NCBI GenBank assembly: GCA_021741245.1
Contig: JAIOYF010000005.1
Location: forward strand, 62,001-126,000
DNA: 64,000 bases
Reading direction: 5' to 3'
Source of the DNA: Paracoccaceae bacterium
Lineage (GTDB): Bacteria > Pseudomonadota > Alphaproteobacteria > Rhodobacterales > Rhodobacteraceae
The notes beneath the pieces are model-generated. The model saw nothing but the letters and a program-made list of their open reading frames with translations. It was not told the DNA's origin and searched no databases. This document shows, one piece after another, positions 22,868 through 31,773 of this stretch. A program made the position numbers and the translations under genes. The first letter of the stretch is position 1, and every line of letters starts with the position of its first letter.

Positions 22868-24639
22868 GATCTGCCCTCCAACGGGCGAAACAGCCGGTTG
22901 CGCGGGGCTTTGGTTTGCACCAGCCATGCCAGCGGAACCGTAAGGTTGAGCCCGATGGCGACGGGCAAGAGCCATGGTGTCAGCCCGCCGATCAGGGCGA
23001 GGGCCAGAAGGCCAAGGCCAAGCAGGGTTTCCGTGGCGTGAAAGCGGATCAGGCTGGCAAGGGGGGTCTTGCCGGTTTGATGCGGCATCCAGCCCCCGTC
23101 GATCCCGGCCAGAATGCGCAGCACGGCGCGCACCTGATGCACCATCATCATGGGGGCCAGCAGCATGGAAAGCGTGACCTCGGCCACAAGGCTGGCGGCA
23201 AAGGCGGGAAGCTGAGCAAGGGCGGGGCGGCGGTCGCGCAGATGGGCAATGGTGCCGATCAGCTTTGGGGCCAAAAGCATCAGGGCCACGGCAAGGGTCA
23301 GGGTGCCTTGGGTCACGGCTGGAAGCTCTGGCCAGACCGGCATAAGGCCGTTGGTGGGATAGGCTTGGGGGGCGGTGGGGGTCACCCAATCGGTCAGGTC
23401 CGGCAGCGCCCAAAGCGCCAGCAGAACCAGCCACCAGACCGAGGAAAGATAGGCCATCGCCCCGTGCAGCAGATGAAACCGCGAGACGGGGTGCAGGCCA
23501 GGTGTTCGAAGCAATGAGAGGTGTTGCATATTGCCCTGACACCAGCGCCTGTCGCGGCGCAGATAACCGGCAAGGGTTTCGGGCGTGTCTTCAAAGCTTT
23601 CGTCGGCCTGCGGCAGCAGACGCACGCCCCATCCGGCCCGGCGCAAAAGGGCGGCCTCGACAAAATCATGGCTCAGGATCACCCCCCCGCGCGGTGCGCG
23701 GCCCGGCAGATGCGGCAGGCCCGCGCTTGCGGCAAAGGCGCGGGTGCGGACCAGCGCATTATGGCCCAGAAAATTCCCCTCGGCCCCGGTCCAGAACGCA
23801 AAGCCCCGGCCCAGATTGGTGCCGTAAACCTCGGAGGCGAAGGATTGCATTCGTTGCCACAGGCTGTGGCCGGGGCGGACGCGGGGCACGGTTTGCAGCA
23901 GGCCACAGCCGGGATCGGCGGCCATGACATCGGCCAGATGCAAAACGGTTGGTGCTCCCATGATGCTGTCGGCATCAAGGATCAGCATCGCCTCATATGC
24001 CTGACCATGGCTGCGGACCCAATCGCGGATATTGCCGGACTTGAAGTCAATGTTCTGGGCGCGGTGGCGATAGTGGATCGCAAGGCCCGGATGGCGGTGG
24101 CGGAACAGGGTGGCAAGGGCCTGTTCGCGCGCCTGCGCCTTTGGATCGCGGCTGTCAGACAAGATGTGCAGCGCAAAGCGGTGGGGGGTGGCCAAGGCGT
24201 GCAGTTGGCGCAGCAGGTGGATGGCATGGCCCATGGTCAGGCGAGCAGGCTCGCCATACATTGGCAGCAAGATTGCGATGTGCAGGCCGTTGCGGGGGGG
24301 GATGGGGATGGGGTCCCTTGGGTGAAACAGGCCCAAAAGGGCGGTCAGGACGGACAGCATGCTCCAGTAAAGCGCAAAGGCGGTGACGGCGATCAAGGTC
24401 GCCTCGATCAGGCCCAGATGCCCGTCAAGCGCAAACCAGCCCAAGGCGATGCGGCCAAGGGACAGACTGCCCAAGGCGGGCAGGGTCAGGGTCAGCACCC
24501 GCAACAAACGGACCGCTGCAGTGGAGCCGGTGCCGGGGGCATTGGGATCGCGGTAGGGGGCGTGCAGGTCCTGATCCGCCATCATCAGCGGTTGTGGCAG
24601 GGTTTGCGGCAAAACTGGGCTGCGCAGGGGAAAGTTCAT
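22864..24639 (-). CDS. opgH: Periplasmic glucan glucosyltransferase
   Basis: OpgH (MdoH) uses UDP-glucose to polymerise the beta-glucan backbone and moves it across the inner membrane. The 591-residue protein has N-terminal TM helices (about 45-100), a GT2 catalytic domain with HIAILLPMYGEPARLT, LHILSDSRDP, MLILDADSIMGAP, SHDFVEAALLRRAGW and YLRRDRRWCQGNMQHL (the RW-type product-binding motif), then four or five C-terminal TM helices. It is shorter than E. coli MdoH (over 800 residues), as in other alphaproteobacteria. The ATG overlaps the opgG stop (ATGA). It sits in the opgC-opgG-opgH-esterase chain. Confidence 0.92.
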   Translation of the reverse strand: MNFPLRSPVLPQTLPQPLMMADQDLHAPYRDPNAPGTGSTAAVRLLRVLTLTLPALGSLSLGRIALGWFALDGHLGLIEATLIAVTAFALYWSMLSVLTALLGLFHPRDPIPIPPRNGLHIAILLPMYGEPARLTMGHAIHLLRQLHALATPHRFALHILSDSRDPKAQAREQALATLFRHRHPGLAIHYRHRAQNIDFKSGNIRDWVRSHGQAYEAMLILDADSIMGAPTVLHLADVMAADPGCGLLQTVPRVRPGHSLWQRMQSFASEVYGTNLGRGFAFWTGAEGNFLGHNALVRTRAFAASAGLPHLPGRAPRGGVILSHDFVEAALLRRAGWGVRLLPQADESFEDTPETLAGYLRRDRRWCQGNMQHLSLLRTPGLHPVSRFHLLHGAMAYLSSVWWLVLLALWALPDLTDWVTPTAPQAYPTNGLMPVWPELPAVTQGTLTLAVALMLLAPKLIGTIAHLRDRRPALAQLPAFAASLVAEVTLSMLLAPMMMVHQVRAVLRILAGIDGGWMPHQTGKTPLASLIRFHATETLLGLGLLALALIGGLTPWLLPVAIGLNLTVPLAWLVQTKAPRNRLFRPLEGRS

Positions 24640-26174
24640 GCGCCTGCCCAACGGTTCAGCCAGACCTCGGCCACGGGGTGCCCGTCGCGCCAGAGTTCGG
24701 CGCGCAGTTCGGCAGGCCCGGTTGCCCCGCGAAGCGTCAGGTCAAGGCGGATGCCCCCGGTGGCGGGGTTGCGCTGCACCAGCGTGGTGCTGATCTGCCC
24801 CGATGTGGAGGTGACCCGCGGCTCAAGCTGGGCGGGGTCAGGGCCAAGGGCGGGGTGGGGGGCATAGTCGATGCTGAAGATGCGCCCCTCTTCAAACACG
24901 CGCGCGCCGGTTCGGGTGGCGGTTATGGCGGCCAGACGCCCCTCGGCCGGGGAGGCGGCGCACCAGTGCAGGCGATAGTCAAAGCGATAATCCCGCCCCG
25001 CCAGCAGCGAGGCCGCAGGGCGCCAGAAGGCCACGATATTGTCGTTGATCTCTTTGTCGGTCGGAATTTCGACCAGCATCACGGCCCCCGCGCCCCAATC
25101 GCCCAAGGGTTCCACCCACAGCGAGGGGCGGCGTTCATAATGGGCCACCAGATCGTTGTAATCGCCGGGGCTGCGGGCGCGCTGCATCAGGCCAAAGCCG
25201 CGCGGGGTGGCATCGGAAAAGGCGCTGACCTCTACGCCCGAGGGGTTGGTCAGGGGCCGCCACAGCACCTCGCCCGCGCCATTCATCATCAAAAGGCCAT
25301 CGCTGTCATGCACCGCCTCGCGGAAATCATCAAAGCGGGTGCGGTTGATATCGTTGAACAAGAACATCGATGTGCCGGGGGCGATGCCGACGGTGGTCAG
25401 ATCGGTGCGGGGGAAAAGATGGCTGGTGACCGTCATTTCGGTCGCCTCGCCCTTGGCGATGGTAAAGGTATAGGCCCCGGCGACCGAGGGGCTTTCAAGC
25501 AAGGCATGGATGCGGGCGGTCGGTGCGCCGGGGTCTGACGCCTCAATCCAGAAATCGCGGAAGACGGGGAATTCCTCTGGGCCTTGACCGGCGGTGTTCA
25601 GGGCAAGGCCACGGGCCGAGAGGCCGTAGATCTGCCCGCGACCGATGGCGCGGAAATAGCTGGCGCCCTGAAAGACGGCATATTCCTGAAAGCGGCCCTC
25701 CACCTCCACCTCGCCCAGCAGGCGAAAGCCCGCAAAGCCGGTGCCTGCTTCGGCAAGCGTGGGGAATTGGTCGGTGGTGTCAAAGGTGCGGAGTTCAAAC
25801 AGGATGGGCTGAGACTGGCCATTTTGCACCGCGTTCAGGCCGATCTTGTGCGGGAAATAGAGGCCGGCGGCAAAGAATTCGGCCTGCACCGCGCCGGGTT
25901 GGCCACGATAAAGCGTGTGGCGTGTGTCAAACCAGATGCCGCGAAAGGCATCATAGGACAGGTCCAGCCAGTCCTGCGCGACCATTGGCGGCGGGGCATA
26001 GGGGGTGGCGGCCAAGGCGCGGGCGCGGTCTATGATCATTTCGGGGGAAAAGGGTGTTGCGGGGCCAAGGGTCATGCCTGCCTGCGCGGCCTCGGCGCTA
26101 GCTGGCAGGGGCAAACCAAAGGCAGAGGCGCTGGCCAGCAATGACAGGAACTGACGGCGGGAAAGGCTGCTCAT
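24636..26174 (-). CDS. opgG: Periplasmic glucan biosynthesis protein
   Basis: OpgG (MdoG) is a periplasmic protein needed to branch or release osmoregulated glucans. At 512 residues it has the usual size. The N-terminus MSSLSRRQFLSLLASASAFG is a twin-arginine signal. Family blocks include LSYDAFRGIWFDTRHTLYR, FDTTDQFPTLAEAGTGFAGFRL, FQGASYFRAIGRGQIYGLSA, TSMFLFNDINRTRFDDFREA, and ERRPSLWVEPLGDWGAGAV. OpgG is known elsewhere as a glucan-active glycoside hydrolase. The start at 26174 overlaps the opgC stop by 4 bp. Confidence 0.94.
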   Translation of the reverse strand: MSSLSRRQFLSLLASASAFGLPLPASAEAAQAGMTLGPATPFSPEMIIDRARALAATPYAPPPMVAQDWLDLSYDAFRGIWFDTRHTLYRGQPGAVQAEFFAAGLYFPHKIGLNAVQNGQSQPILFELRTFDTTDQFPTLAEAGTGFAGFRLLGEVEVEGRFQEYAVFQGASYFRAIGRGQIYGLSARGLALNTAGQGPEEFPVFRDFWIEASDPGAPTARIHALLESPSVAGAYTFTIAKGEATEMTVTSHLFPRTDLTTVGIAPGTSMFLFNDINRTRFDDFREAVHDSDGLLMMNGAGEVLWRPLTNPSGVEVSAFSDATPRGFGLMQRARSPGDYNDLVAHYERRPSLWVEPLGDWGAGAVMLVEIPTDKEINDNIVAFWRPAASLLAGRDYRFDYRLHWCAASPAEGRLAAITATRTGARVFEEGRIFSIDYAPHPALGPDPAQLEPRVTSTSGQISTTLVQRNPATGGIRLDLTLRGATGPAELRAELWRDGHPVAEVWLNRWAGA

Positions 26175-27385
26175 GTGCGCATCTCGGCCATAAGGGCGGT
26201 GGGAGAGGGGCGTGGAACCTCGGGGTTTTGGCGCGGGGCGGTGGCAGTTTTCCACGGCTGACGCTTTAGGGTGGCGGTCAGGTGGGCCACGCCGATTATC
26301 ACGGCAAAGCCCGCAAGGTTGACCATCAGCGCGGCCAATGGCCCGCCACCCCCTGCGTGCAGCACGGCCCCAAGTGCGCGCGCAAGGACCATCGAGGTTG
26401 CAAAGACCGCAAGCGACTGTTGGCCGACGCGCGAGATCAGCGCGATCCCACGGCCCCGCCATCCGCCTTGGCGCAGGCGCGCGCCCATCGGTCCGGCAAA
26501 GACCCATGCCAGATAGGCAAGGGCCAGAAAATGGATCAGCCGCAGCAGGCCGAAATCGGATTTGTCGAACAGCACGGCCCAATCGCGCCGCCAGTCGCGG
26601 ATCGCCTCGGAGGCGGCGATGATCTTGTGCCACGCAAGGGGCACCGACAGCAGGACGATGGCGGCGGCAAGTGCGATCAGCCCGCGTGAAACCGGGGGGG
26701 TGGGAAGCCAACCCATCATCAGGGCAAAGCCGCAAAAGAACACCAATTGCCATGCAAAGGGGTTGAAGAACCACTCCCGCGCCGAGGGCTTGGTAAACCA
26801 CAATTCGGCGGGCAGGTTCAGTCCCGCCGTGGCCGCCAGCCACAGGGTCAGGCTGGCCAGAATGGCGAGGCGGGCGTCGATCCGGGCAAGGGCCATCATG
26901 ACCGGGATCAGCGCTAGGATCACCAGATACATCGGCAAAATGTCAAAGTAATTAGGCACATAGGTCAGGGTGAACAGGCCCAGAAGGTTTGGCCCCGTGG
27001 TGTTGAGGAAGGGGTAAAGGTTCAGCGCCCCCACCTCATCCCGGGGAAAGGCCCCGGTTTGGTTGATGGCCAGCATCAGCACCAGCGTTGTGAAAAAAAC
27101 GCCGATATGCACCCAATACACCTGCCAGATCCGATGGGCGATGCGCAGGCTGCCCAAGGCCCAGCCCGCCTTTGAAAACACCGCGCCAAAGGCAAGGGCG
27201 GAGGCCATGCCAGAGCAAAAGACGAACATCTCGGTCGCATCGGAAAAGCCAAAGCGGGCGGGAATCCACAGCGTCCATGGGTTGTTGGTGATATGGGCGA
27301 TCAAGATGATGAACATGCCCAAGCCGCGAAAGAAATCGAGGCGCGGGTCGCGAAGGCGCGGGGCGGAGGGTGCGGGCGCGGGCAT
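26171..27385 (-). CDS. opgC: Periplasmic glucan succinyltransferase
   Basis: A 404-residue multi-pass membrane protein (about 10 TM helices) of the OpgC/acyltransferase-3-like family. Family blocks are RDPRLDFFRGLGMFIILIAH, NNPWTLWIPARFGFSDATEMFVF and RIWQVYWVHIGVFF. OpgC transfers succinyl groups to periplasmic glucans in R. sphaeroides and related bacteria, giving them negative charge. The ATG lies 3 bp after the stop of the TPR gene, and its own stop overlaps opgG. No opgI homologue is present between opgG and opgH, unlike the R. sphaeroides opgGIHC operon as I recall it. Confidence 0.9.
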   Translation of the reverse strand: MPAPAPSAPRLRDPRLDFFRGLGMFIILIAHITNNPWTLWIPARFGFSDATEMFVFCSGMASALAFGAVFSKAGWALGSLRIAHRIWQVYWVHIGVFFTTLVLMLAINQTGAFPRDEVGALNLYPFLNTTGPNLLGLFTLTYVPNYFDILPMYLVILALIPVMMALARIDARLAILASLTLWLAATAGLNLPAELWFTKPSAREWFFNPFAWQLVFFCGFALMMGWLPTPPVSRGLIALAAAIVLLSVPLAWHKIIAASEAIRDWRRDWAVLFDKSDFGLLRLIHFLALAYLAWVFAGPMGARLRQGGWRGRGIALISRVGQQSLAVFATSMVLARALGAVLHAGGGGPLAALMVNLAGFAVIIGVAHLTATLKRQPWKTATAPRQNPEVPRPSPTALMAEMRT

Positions 27386-27388
27386 GGA

Positions 27389-28726
27389 TCAGACCGCCTG
27401 CACACGGGCCGAACGGATCAGGGCCAAGCGCGCCTCGGTATAGCCATCGGTGGTGCCTGCGCGTTGTGCGATGCGGTCTTGCAGCAAGTGATCCGCTGCC
27501 TCAAGATAGCCTGCGCGCAAGGCGGCCTCGATCGTGATGCGGTCAAACACGTCTCGCTGGGCGTGACTGCCGCCAATCTGTTGCAGATCGGCGCGGCCTG
27601 CGCGCAAGTGCACCCATGCCGCAGAATACTCGCCCGCGGCAAAGGACTGCAGCCCTTGGGCCATGTGAAGGCCGGGGTGGGCGATGATGCGGTCAGCCTC
27701 GGTTCCTGAGGGGCGGGTGGCTTGCATCCGGGCGATCAGGCGGGCGGCGGCCTCGGGTCGGGACCCGCCGCACAGGGCCAAAAGGTAGTGCAGATCGGCA
27801 AAGGCAAGGCAGCCATCGGCGGCGCGGGTTTCCGACAAGTCGGCGAGTTCCTCCCACCGGGTGCCGACATTGACCCCCTCCAGCTCCAGCCGCGAGAGCA
27901 GCGAGGCGGCGTTGGAGATATCGCGGTAATCGTCGGTCTTTTCGGCGCGGATATCGGTATCGTAAAGGGCAAGGGCGGTGTCATGCTCGCCCAAATCCAG
28001 ATGCATCAGGGCCCGGTGCCACCAGACGTGAAAGCGAAAGTTGTTGCAATGCGCCCAGCTTTCTTGCCGCGTGGACAGCCAGTTCAGCCCTTCGGCGGCG
28101 CGGCCGGTCATGTCATAGACATGCGCCACGGCATGCAGGCCCCATGCATCATCCGGGGCCAATGCGACGCCTGCGCGCCCGATGCGTTCGGCCTGCGCAT
28201 GCTCGCCGGTTTCTTCCAGCGCAAAGGCATGGCAGCCCAGCAGATAGCCCCGCGCGGGATGGTCGACCCATGCGGCCATGACCCCTTCGACCGAGGCGCG
28301 CATGGCCTGTGGGCGGCCCATGATGAAGTGCAGGGCCTGCACCATTTTCATCGCCAAGGCGTCGGTCGGATGTTGGGCTATGACCATCTGCAAGCGGGCG
28401 GTGGCGCGGGTTGGGTGCCCCGCCAGCCAATCGCCAAGGGCCTGGACAAAGGCCATTTCGCGGGCGGTCGGGCTTGCCCCGGTCAGGGCGGCGTGATGGG
28501 CCGCTTGGGCAATGGCGACCATCTCGGCACGCCCCAAGAGCAGGCATGACAGCCCGCGCAGGGCCTGACCCAAGGCGAAATCCGGTTTTTCGGCCAATAG
28601 GGTGGCGAGATCCGGCCCGGTGGAGGCGGCATGCGACAAGACCCCCCGCAGGACCGCGTTCCATCTGGGGATCAGGTCGGGCGAAAGGCTGGTGGGCATC
28701 CCACTCAGATCATCGGGCAGGGGCAC
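27389..28726 (-). CDS. TPR-repeat protein, first gene of the opg operon
   Basis: A 445-residue soluble, alpha-helical protein without a signal peptide. The body consists of tetratricopeptide-like helical pairs, for example SHAASTGPDLATLLAEKPDF, HHAALTGASPTAREMAFVQA, VAHVYDMTGRAAEGLNWLS, MHLDLGEHDTALALYDTDI and YSAAWVHLRAGRADLQQIGG. Such proteins usually serve as protein-binding scaffolds. The GTG at 28726 is chosen because AAAGGA is 6 bp upstream. Its stop is 3 bp from opgC, so it should be co-transcribed with opgC, opgG, opgH and the esterase, and could help regulate glucan synthesis. An ECF-type promoter lies about 70-95 bp upstream. Confidence 0.8.
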   Translation of the reverse strand: MPLPDDLSGMPTSLSPDLIPRWNAVLRGVLSHAASTGPDLATLLAEKPDFALGQALRGLSCLLLGRAEMVAIAQAAHHAALTGASPTAREMAFVQALGDWLAGHPTRATARLQMVIAQHPTDALAMKMVQALHFIMGRPQAMRASVEGVMAAWVDHPARGYLLGCHAFALEETGEHAQAERIGRAGVALAPDDAWGLHAVAHVYDMTGRAAEGLNWLSTRQESWAHCNNFRFHVWWHRALMHLDLGEHDTALALYDTDIRAEKTDDYRDISNAASLLSRLELEGVNVGTRWEELADLSETRAADGCLAFADLHYLLALCGGSRPEAAARLIARMQATRPSGTEADRIIAHPGLHMAQGLQSFAAGEYSAAWVHLRAGRADLQQIGGSHAQRDVFDRITIEAALRAGYLEAADHLLQDRIAQRAGTTDGYTEARLALIRSARVQAV

Positions 28727-28792
28727 TGGGTTTCCTTTCGCGGCAGGGGCGGCCAGATCGCAGCGCATGCAGATCAACCGGGTCTGTTTTGC

Positions 28793-28820
28793 GGTTCGTG
28801 GGGGGCTTTGGCTTCGTTAC
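28793..28820 (-). promoter_or_regulatory. ECF-type promoter of the TPR-opg operon
   Basis: On the minus strand: GTAAC (28820-28816), 17-nt spacer, CGAACC (28798-28793). The predicted start near 28785 gives a leader of about 60 nt to the GTG at 28726. It has the same elements as the two promoters at the sigma gene, with one extra spacer base. Confidence 0.5.
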
Positions 28821-28869
28821 GCCTGCGACGGTCGCCTCACGCGGACGTGACCTTGGGGGCGGGTTCCGC

Positions 28870-30495
28870 TCAGAACGCGCCGTCATAGGCGCGGCGGGGG
28901 ATTTGTGCCGCGATCAGGGTAAAGTTGTCGCGGTGCAGGGCGGCCAGCGCCTCGTCCCGCAAGGTGGTGGGGTCGGTGACCGTAACCCCGTGGCCGCCAA
29001 AGGCGCGGGCAAGGGCTGCAAAGTCGGTTCTGGTGCCGCCGTGGCCAAAGTCAACGCCAAGCGGGGGGCGGCCTGCGCTGCGCTGCTTCATCTCGATCAG
29101 GGACAGGCTGTCATCGACCAGAACACAGATCACGATGGGCAGGTTTTGCGCCCGAAGCGTGGCGAGTTCGCCTGCCCCCATCTCAAGCCCTGCGTCGCCG
29201 ACAAAGGCCAGAACCGGGGCGCGGGGGCGGCCCATCTTGGCCCCGGCGGCCAAGGGTACGGCGCAGGCCATGGTGCACAGGCCCGAGGATTGCAGCATTT
29301 GGCGTGGGGCGGTGCAGGCCCACATCTGGCTGGCCAAAATCCGGTGCGCGCCGCTGTCGGCGGTCACGATGGTGTCTGCGGGCAGGGTGGCGCGGAGGGT
29401 TTCAAACACCTGATGTGGCCCCCAATGGGCGGGGGCGGCAAAGGCTGTGTGCAGGGCCGCGCGGGCCATGGCCGGGGCACCATCGGGCCAGCGCGGGGCG
29501 GCGGGGGCGTGTGACAGCGCCGCCAAGGTTTCCGCCAGATCCCCGATAAGCATGTGGTCGGCCCGGTGCATGCCATGGTTGCGGGGGGTGGGGGCAATCT
29601 CGATCACCGTTTGGGCGGGGGTCCATGGATTGCGCCAGCCCAGACGCATCTCGATCGGGTCATAGCCCAAAAGCACGATGCAATCGGATTGGGCCATAAG
29701 CGGCATCAAAATCCGGTCGGCCTTTGGCGACAGGCCCGCGCCGCCAAGGCACAGCGGATCGCCCTCGGGCATCAGGCCCTTGCCTTTGTAGGTGGTGATC
29801 AGCGGGATGCCGTGATCGTGGCAAAACTGCGTGATCGGGGGACCGGCCCCTTCGTTCACCGCATCCACCCCGGCGATGGCAAGGGGGCGGTGCGCGGCCA
29901 TGAGTGCGGCCTTGGCCGAATGAAGCGCACCCGCAAAGGGCAGGCCGGGGCGGGTGGGGGCGATGGGGGGAAAGGGGGCCTTGGTCGCTAAGCCTTCGGC
30001 CACACCGATGGGCACATCGACATGCACCGGGCCGGGTTGGCCGGTGGTGGCAAGGGCGATGGCCTTGGCCATGCCCGCCCCGACGGCCCCTGTGGCAAGG
30101 CGAAAGCTGCCCTTGACCACCGGGCGCAGCAGGGCCTGATGGTCAAAGATCTGATGGGTGTAGGTTTCCACCTCGGCCGCATCGACGCATCCGGTCAGAA
30201 AGATCAGCGGCACGCGGTCTTGCATCGCATTGGCCACCACATTCACCGCATTGGCGACACCGGGGCCCAGCGTGGCCACCAGCACCGGCAGCGCGCCCGT
30301 CATGTGCCACAGCCCCTCGGCCATGAAGCCGCCGCTGTTTTCGTGTTTGACCAGCACAAAGCGCAGACCCGCCACATCCAGCCCCTGCATCAGGGCCAGC
30401 ACCTCGCCCCCCGGAATGCCAAAGGCATGGCTCGCCCCGGCGCGGGCAAGGCTTTGGCCGATGATATCGGCGCCGGTCAGGTGGTCTTGTGTCAT
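28870..30495 (-). CDS. Thiamine pyrophosphate-dependent enzyme, acetolactate-synthase-like
   Basis: A 541-residue member of the TPP enzyme family. The N-terminal domain opens with LTGADIIGQSLARAGASHAF and has the TPP-activating Glu in FVLVKHENSGGFMAEG. A central domain follows (near 190-310) and the C-terminal TPP/Mg site reads FVGDAGLEMGAGELATLRAQ, with VDDSLSLIEMK. It resembles IlvB-like decarboxylases but no ilvN small subunit is nearby. The gene is coupled by ATGA to a class III CoA-transferase, a pairing reminiscent of oxalyl-CoA decarboxylase with formyl-CoA transferase, although its sequence does not look like oxalyl-CoA decarboxylase. The substrate is unknown. Confidence 0.82.
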   Translation of the reverse strand: MTQDHLTGADIIGQSLARAGASHAFGIPGGEVLALMQGLDVAGLRFVLVKHENSGGFMAEGLWHMTGALPVLVATLGPGVANAVNVVANAMQDRVPLIFLTGCVDAAEVETYTHQIFDHQALLRPVVKGSFRLATGAVGAGMAKAIALATTGQPGPVHVDVPIGVAEGLATKAPFPPIAPTRPGLPFAGALHSAKAALMAAHRPLAIAGVDAVNEGAGPPITQFCHDHGIPLITTYKGKGLMPEGDPLCLGGAGLSPKADRILMPLMAQSDCIVLLGYDPIEMRLGWRNPWTPAQTVIEIAPTPRNHGMHRADHMLIGDLAETLAALSHAPAAPRWPDGAPAMARAALHTAFAAPAHWGPHQVFETLRATLPADTIVTADSGAHRILASQMWACTAPRQMLQSSGLCTMACAVPLAAGAKMGRPRAPVLAFVGDAGLEMGAGELATLRAQNLPIVICVLVDDSLSLIEMKQRSAGRPPLGVDFGHGGTRTDFAALARAFGGHGVTVTDPTTLRDEALAALHRDNFTLIAAQIPRRAYDGAF

Positions 30496-31757
30496 ATTCT
30501 GCCCTTTGTGGCGATCACGCCTTGGGCCGCCAGAGCGGCGCAGGTTTGGGAATCCATGCCCAAAAGCCGCGACAGGACGGCTTGGCTGTCTTGGCCCAGC
30601 AGGGCCGGGGCCTTGGCGGGATGGATGGGGGTGTGGGAAAATTTCAGCGGATTGCCGATCAGTTCGACCGTGCCTGTGGCCGAGGTTGGGTGGGGCAGGC
30701 TGATCCGCATCTGGCGCGCCGCGACCTGTGGGCTGGCAAAGACCTGATCGAGCGTGTTGACCGGCCCCGCAGGCACATTCATCCGCGTGCAGGCTGCCAG
30801 CCAATCGGCGGTGCTGCGGCCTTGGGTCAGGGTGGCGATCAGCGGGATCAGGGCCGTGCGGTTGCGCACCCGGTCGGCATTGGTGGCAAAGCGGGGATCG
30901 TGTGAGAGGTGGGTCGCCCCGGCCTCGGCCACGAAGCGTGCGAATTGGCCGTCATTGCCGATGGCGAGGATGAAATCGCCATCTGCCGCCGGAAAGCTGC
31001 CATAGGGCACGATGGTGGGGTGGTCATTGCCGCGCCGGGGCGGGATTTGCCCATCGGTCAGGTGGGCCACCCCTTGATTGACCAGCATCGCGACCTGAGC
31101 ATCCATCAGCGCAAGGTCAATATGCTGGCCGCGTCCCGTGGCATGGCGGGCCTGAAGGGCCGCCAGAATGCCAACGGCGGCATACATGCCGCACAAGATA
31201 TCGGCGATGCCGACCCCTGCCTTCATCGGCGGGCCATCCGGGGTTCCGGTCAGGCTCATCAACCCAGCCTCGCCCTGCACAAGGAAATCGTATCCCGCCC
31301 GATGCGCATTGGGCCCGGTCTGGCCAAAGCCCGTGATCGAGCAATAGATCAGCCGGGGATTGAGGGCCGAGAGGCTGGCGTAATCAAGGCCATGCCGGGC
31401 CAGATCGCCGGGCTTGAAATTTTCGACCAGAACATCGCTTTGGGCGGCGATATCGCGCAAGATCGCCTGCCCGCGTGGATCGGCGATGTTCAGGGCGAGG
31501 GACTCTTTGCCGCGATTGGCCGACAGGTAATAGGCGCTTTCGCGGGTCTCTTGCCCGTCCTTGCCCGTCAGAAACGGCGGGCCCCAGCCGCGGGTATCAT
31601 CGCCGATGCCGGGGCGTTCGACCTTTATCACCTCGGCCCCCAGATCGGCCAAAAGCTGGGTTGCGGTCGGGCCTGCCAAGATGCGCGACAGATCAAGCAC
31701 GCGCAGGCCCGTCAGGGCCTGCGGTGAGGGCGGGGTATAGGGGGCCGCTTTGGGCAT
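30492..31757 (-). CDS. CaiB/BaiF-family (class III) CoA-transferase
   Basis: A 421-residue CoA-transferase that exchanges CoA between carboxylic acids through an enzyme-bound anhydride. Blocks include LTGLRVLDLSRILAGPTATQ, LADLGAEVIKVERPGIGDDTR, LSANRGKESLALNI, GYDFLVQGEAGLMSLTG and KAGVGIADILCGMYAAVG with the candidate nucleophilic Asp (about 178). GQHIDLALMDAQVAML is also typical. The ATG at 31757 is listed; a TTG two codons upstream is possible. It is translated with the TPP enzyme gene. Donor and acceptor acids cannot be inferred. Confidence 0.88.
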   Translation of the reverse strand: MPKAAPYTPPSPQALTGLRVLDLSRILAGPTATQLLADLGAEVIKVERPGIGDDTRGWGPPFLTGKDGQETRESAYYLSANRGKESLALNIADPRGQAILRDIAAQSDVLVENFKPGDLARHGLDYASLSALNPRLIYCSITGFGQTGPNAHRAGYDFLVQGEAGLMSLTGTPDGPPMKAGVGIADILCGMYAAVGILAALQARHATGRGQHIDLALMDAQVAMLVNQGVAHLTDGQIPPRRGNDHPTIVPYGSFPAADGDFILAIGNDGQFARFVAEAGATHLSHDPRFATNADRVRNRTALIPLIATLTQGRSTADWLAACTRMNVPAGPVNTLDQVFASPQVAARQMRISLPHPTSATGTVELIGNPLKFSHTPIHPAKAPALLGQDSQAVLSRLLGMDSQTCAALAAQGVIATKGRI

Positions 31758-31773
31758 TCGCAAGGGCCAGCCC

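Noticed and set aside
22867-23542. Long N-terminal extension of the esterase frame
   Set aside because: The extension overlaps opgH and is Arg/Pro-rich shadow; the ATG at 22867 gives a proper signal peptide and an ATGA overlap.
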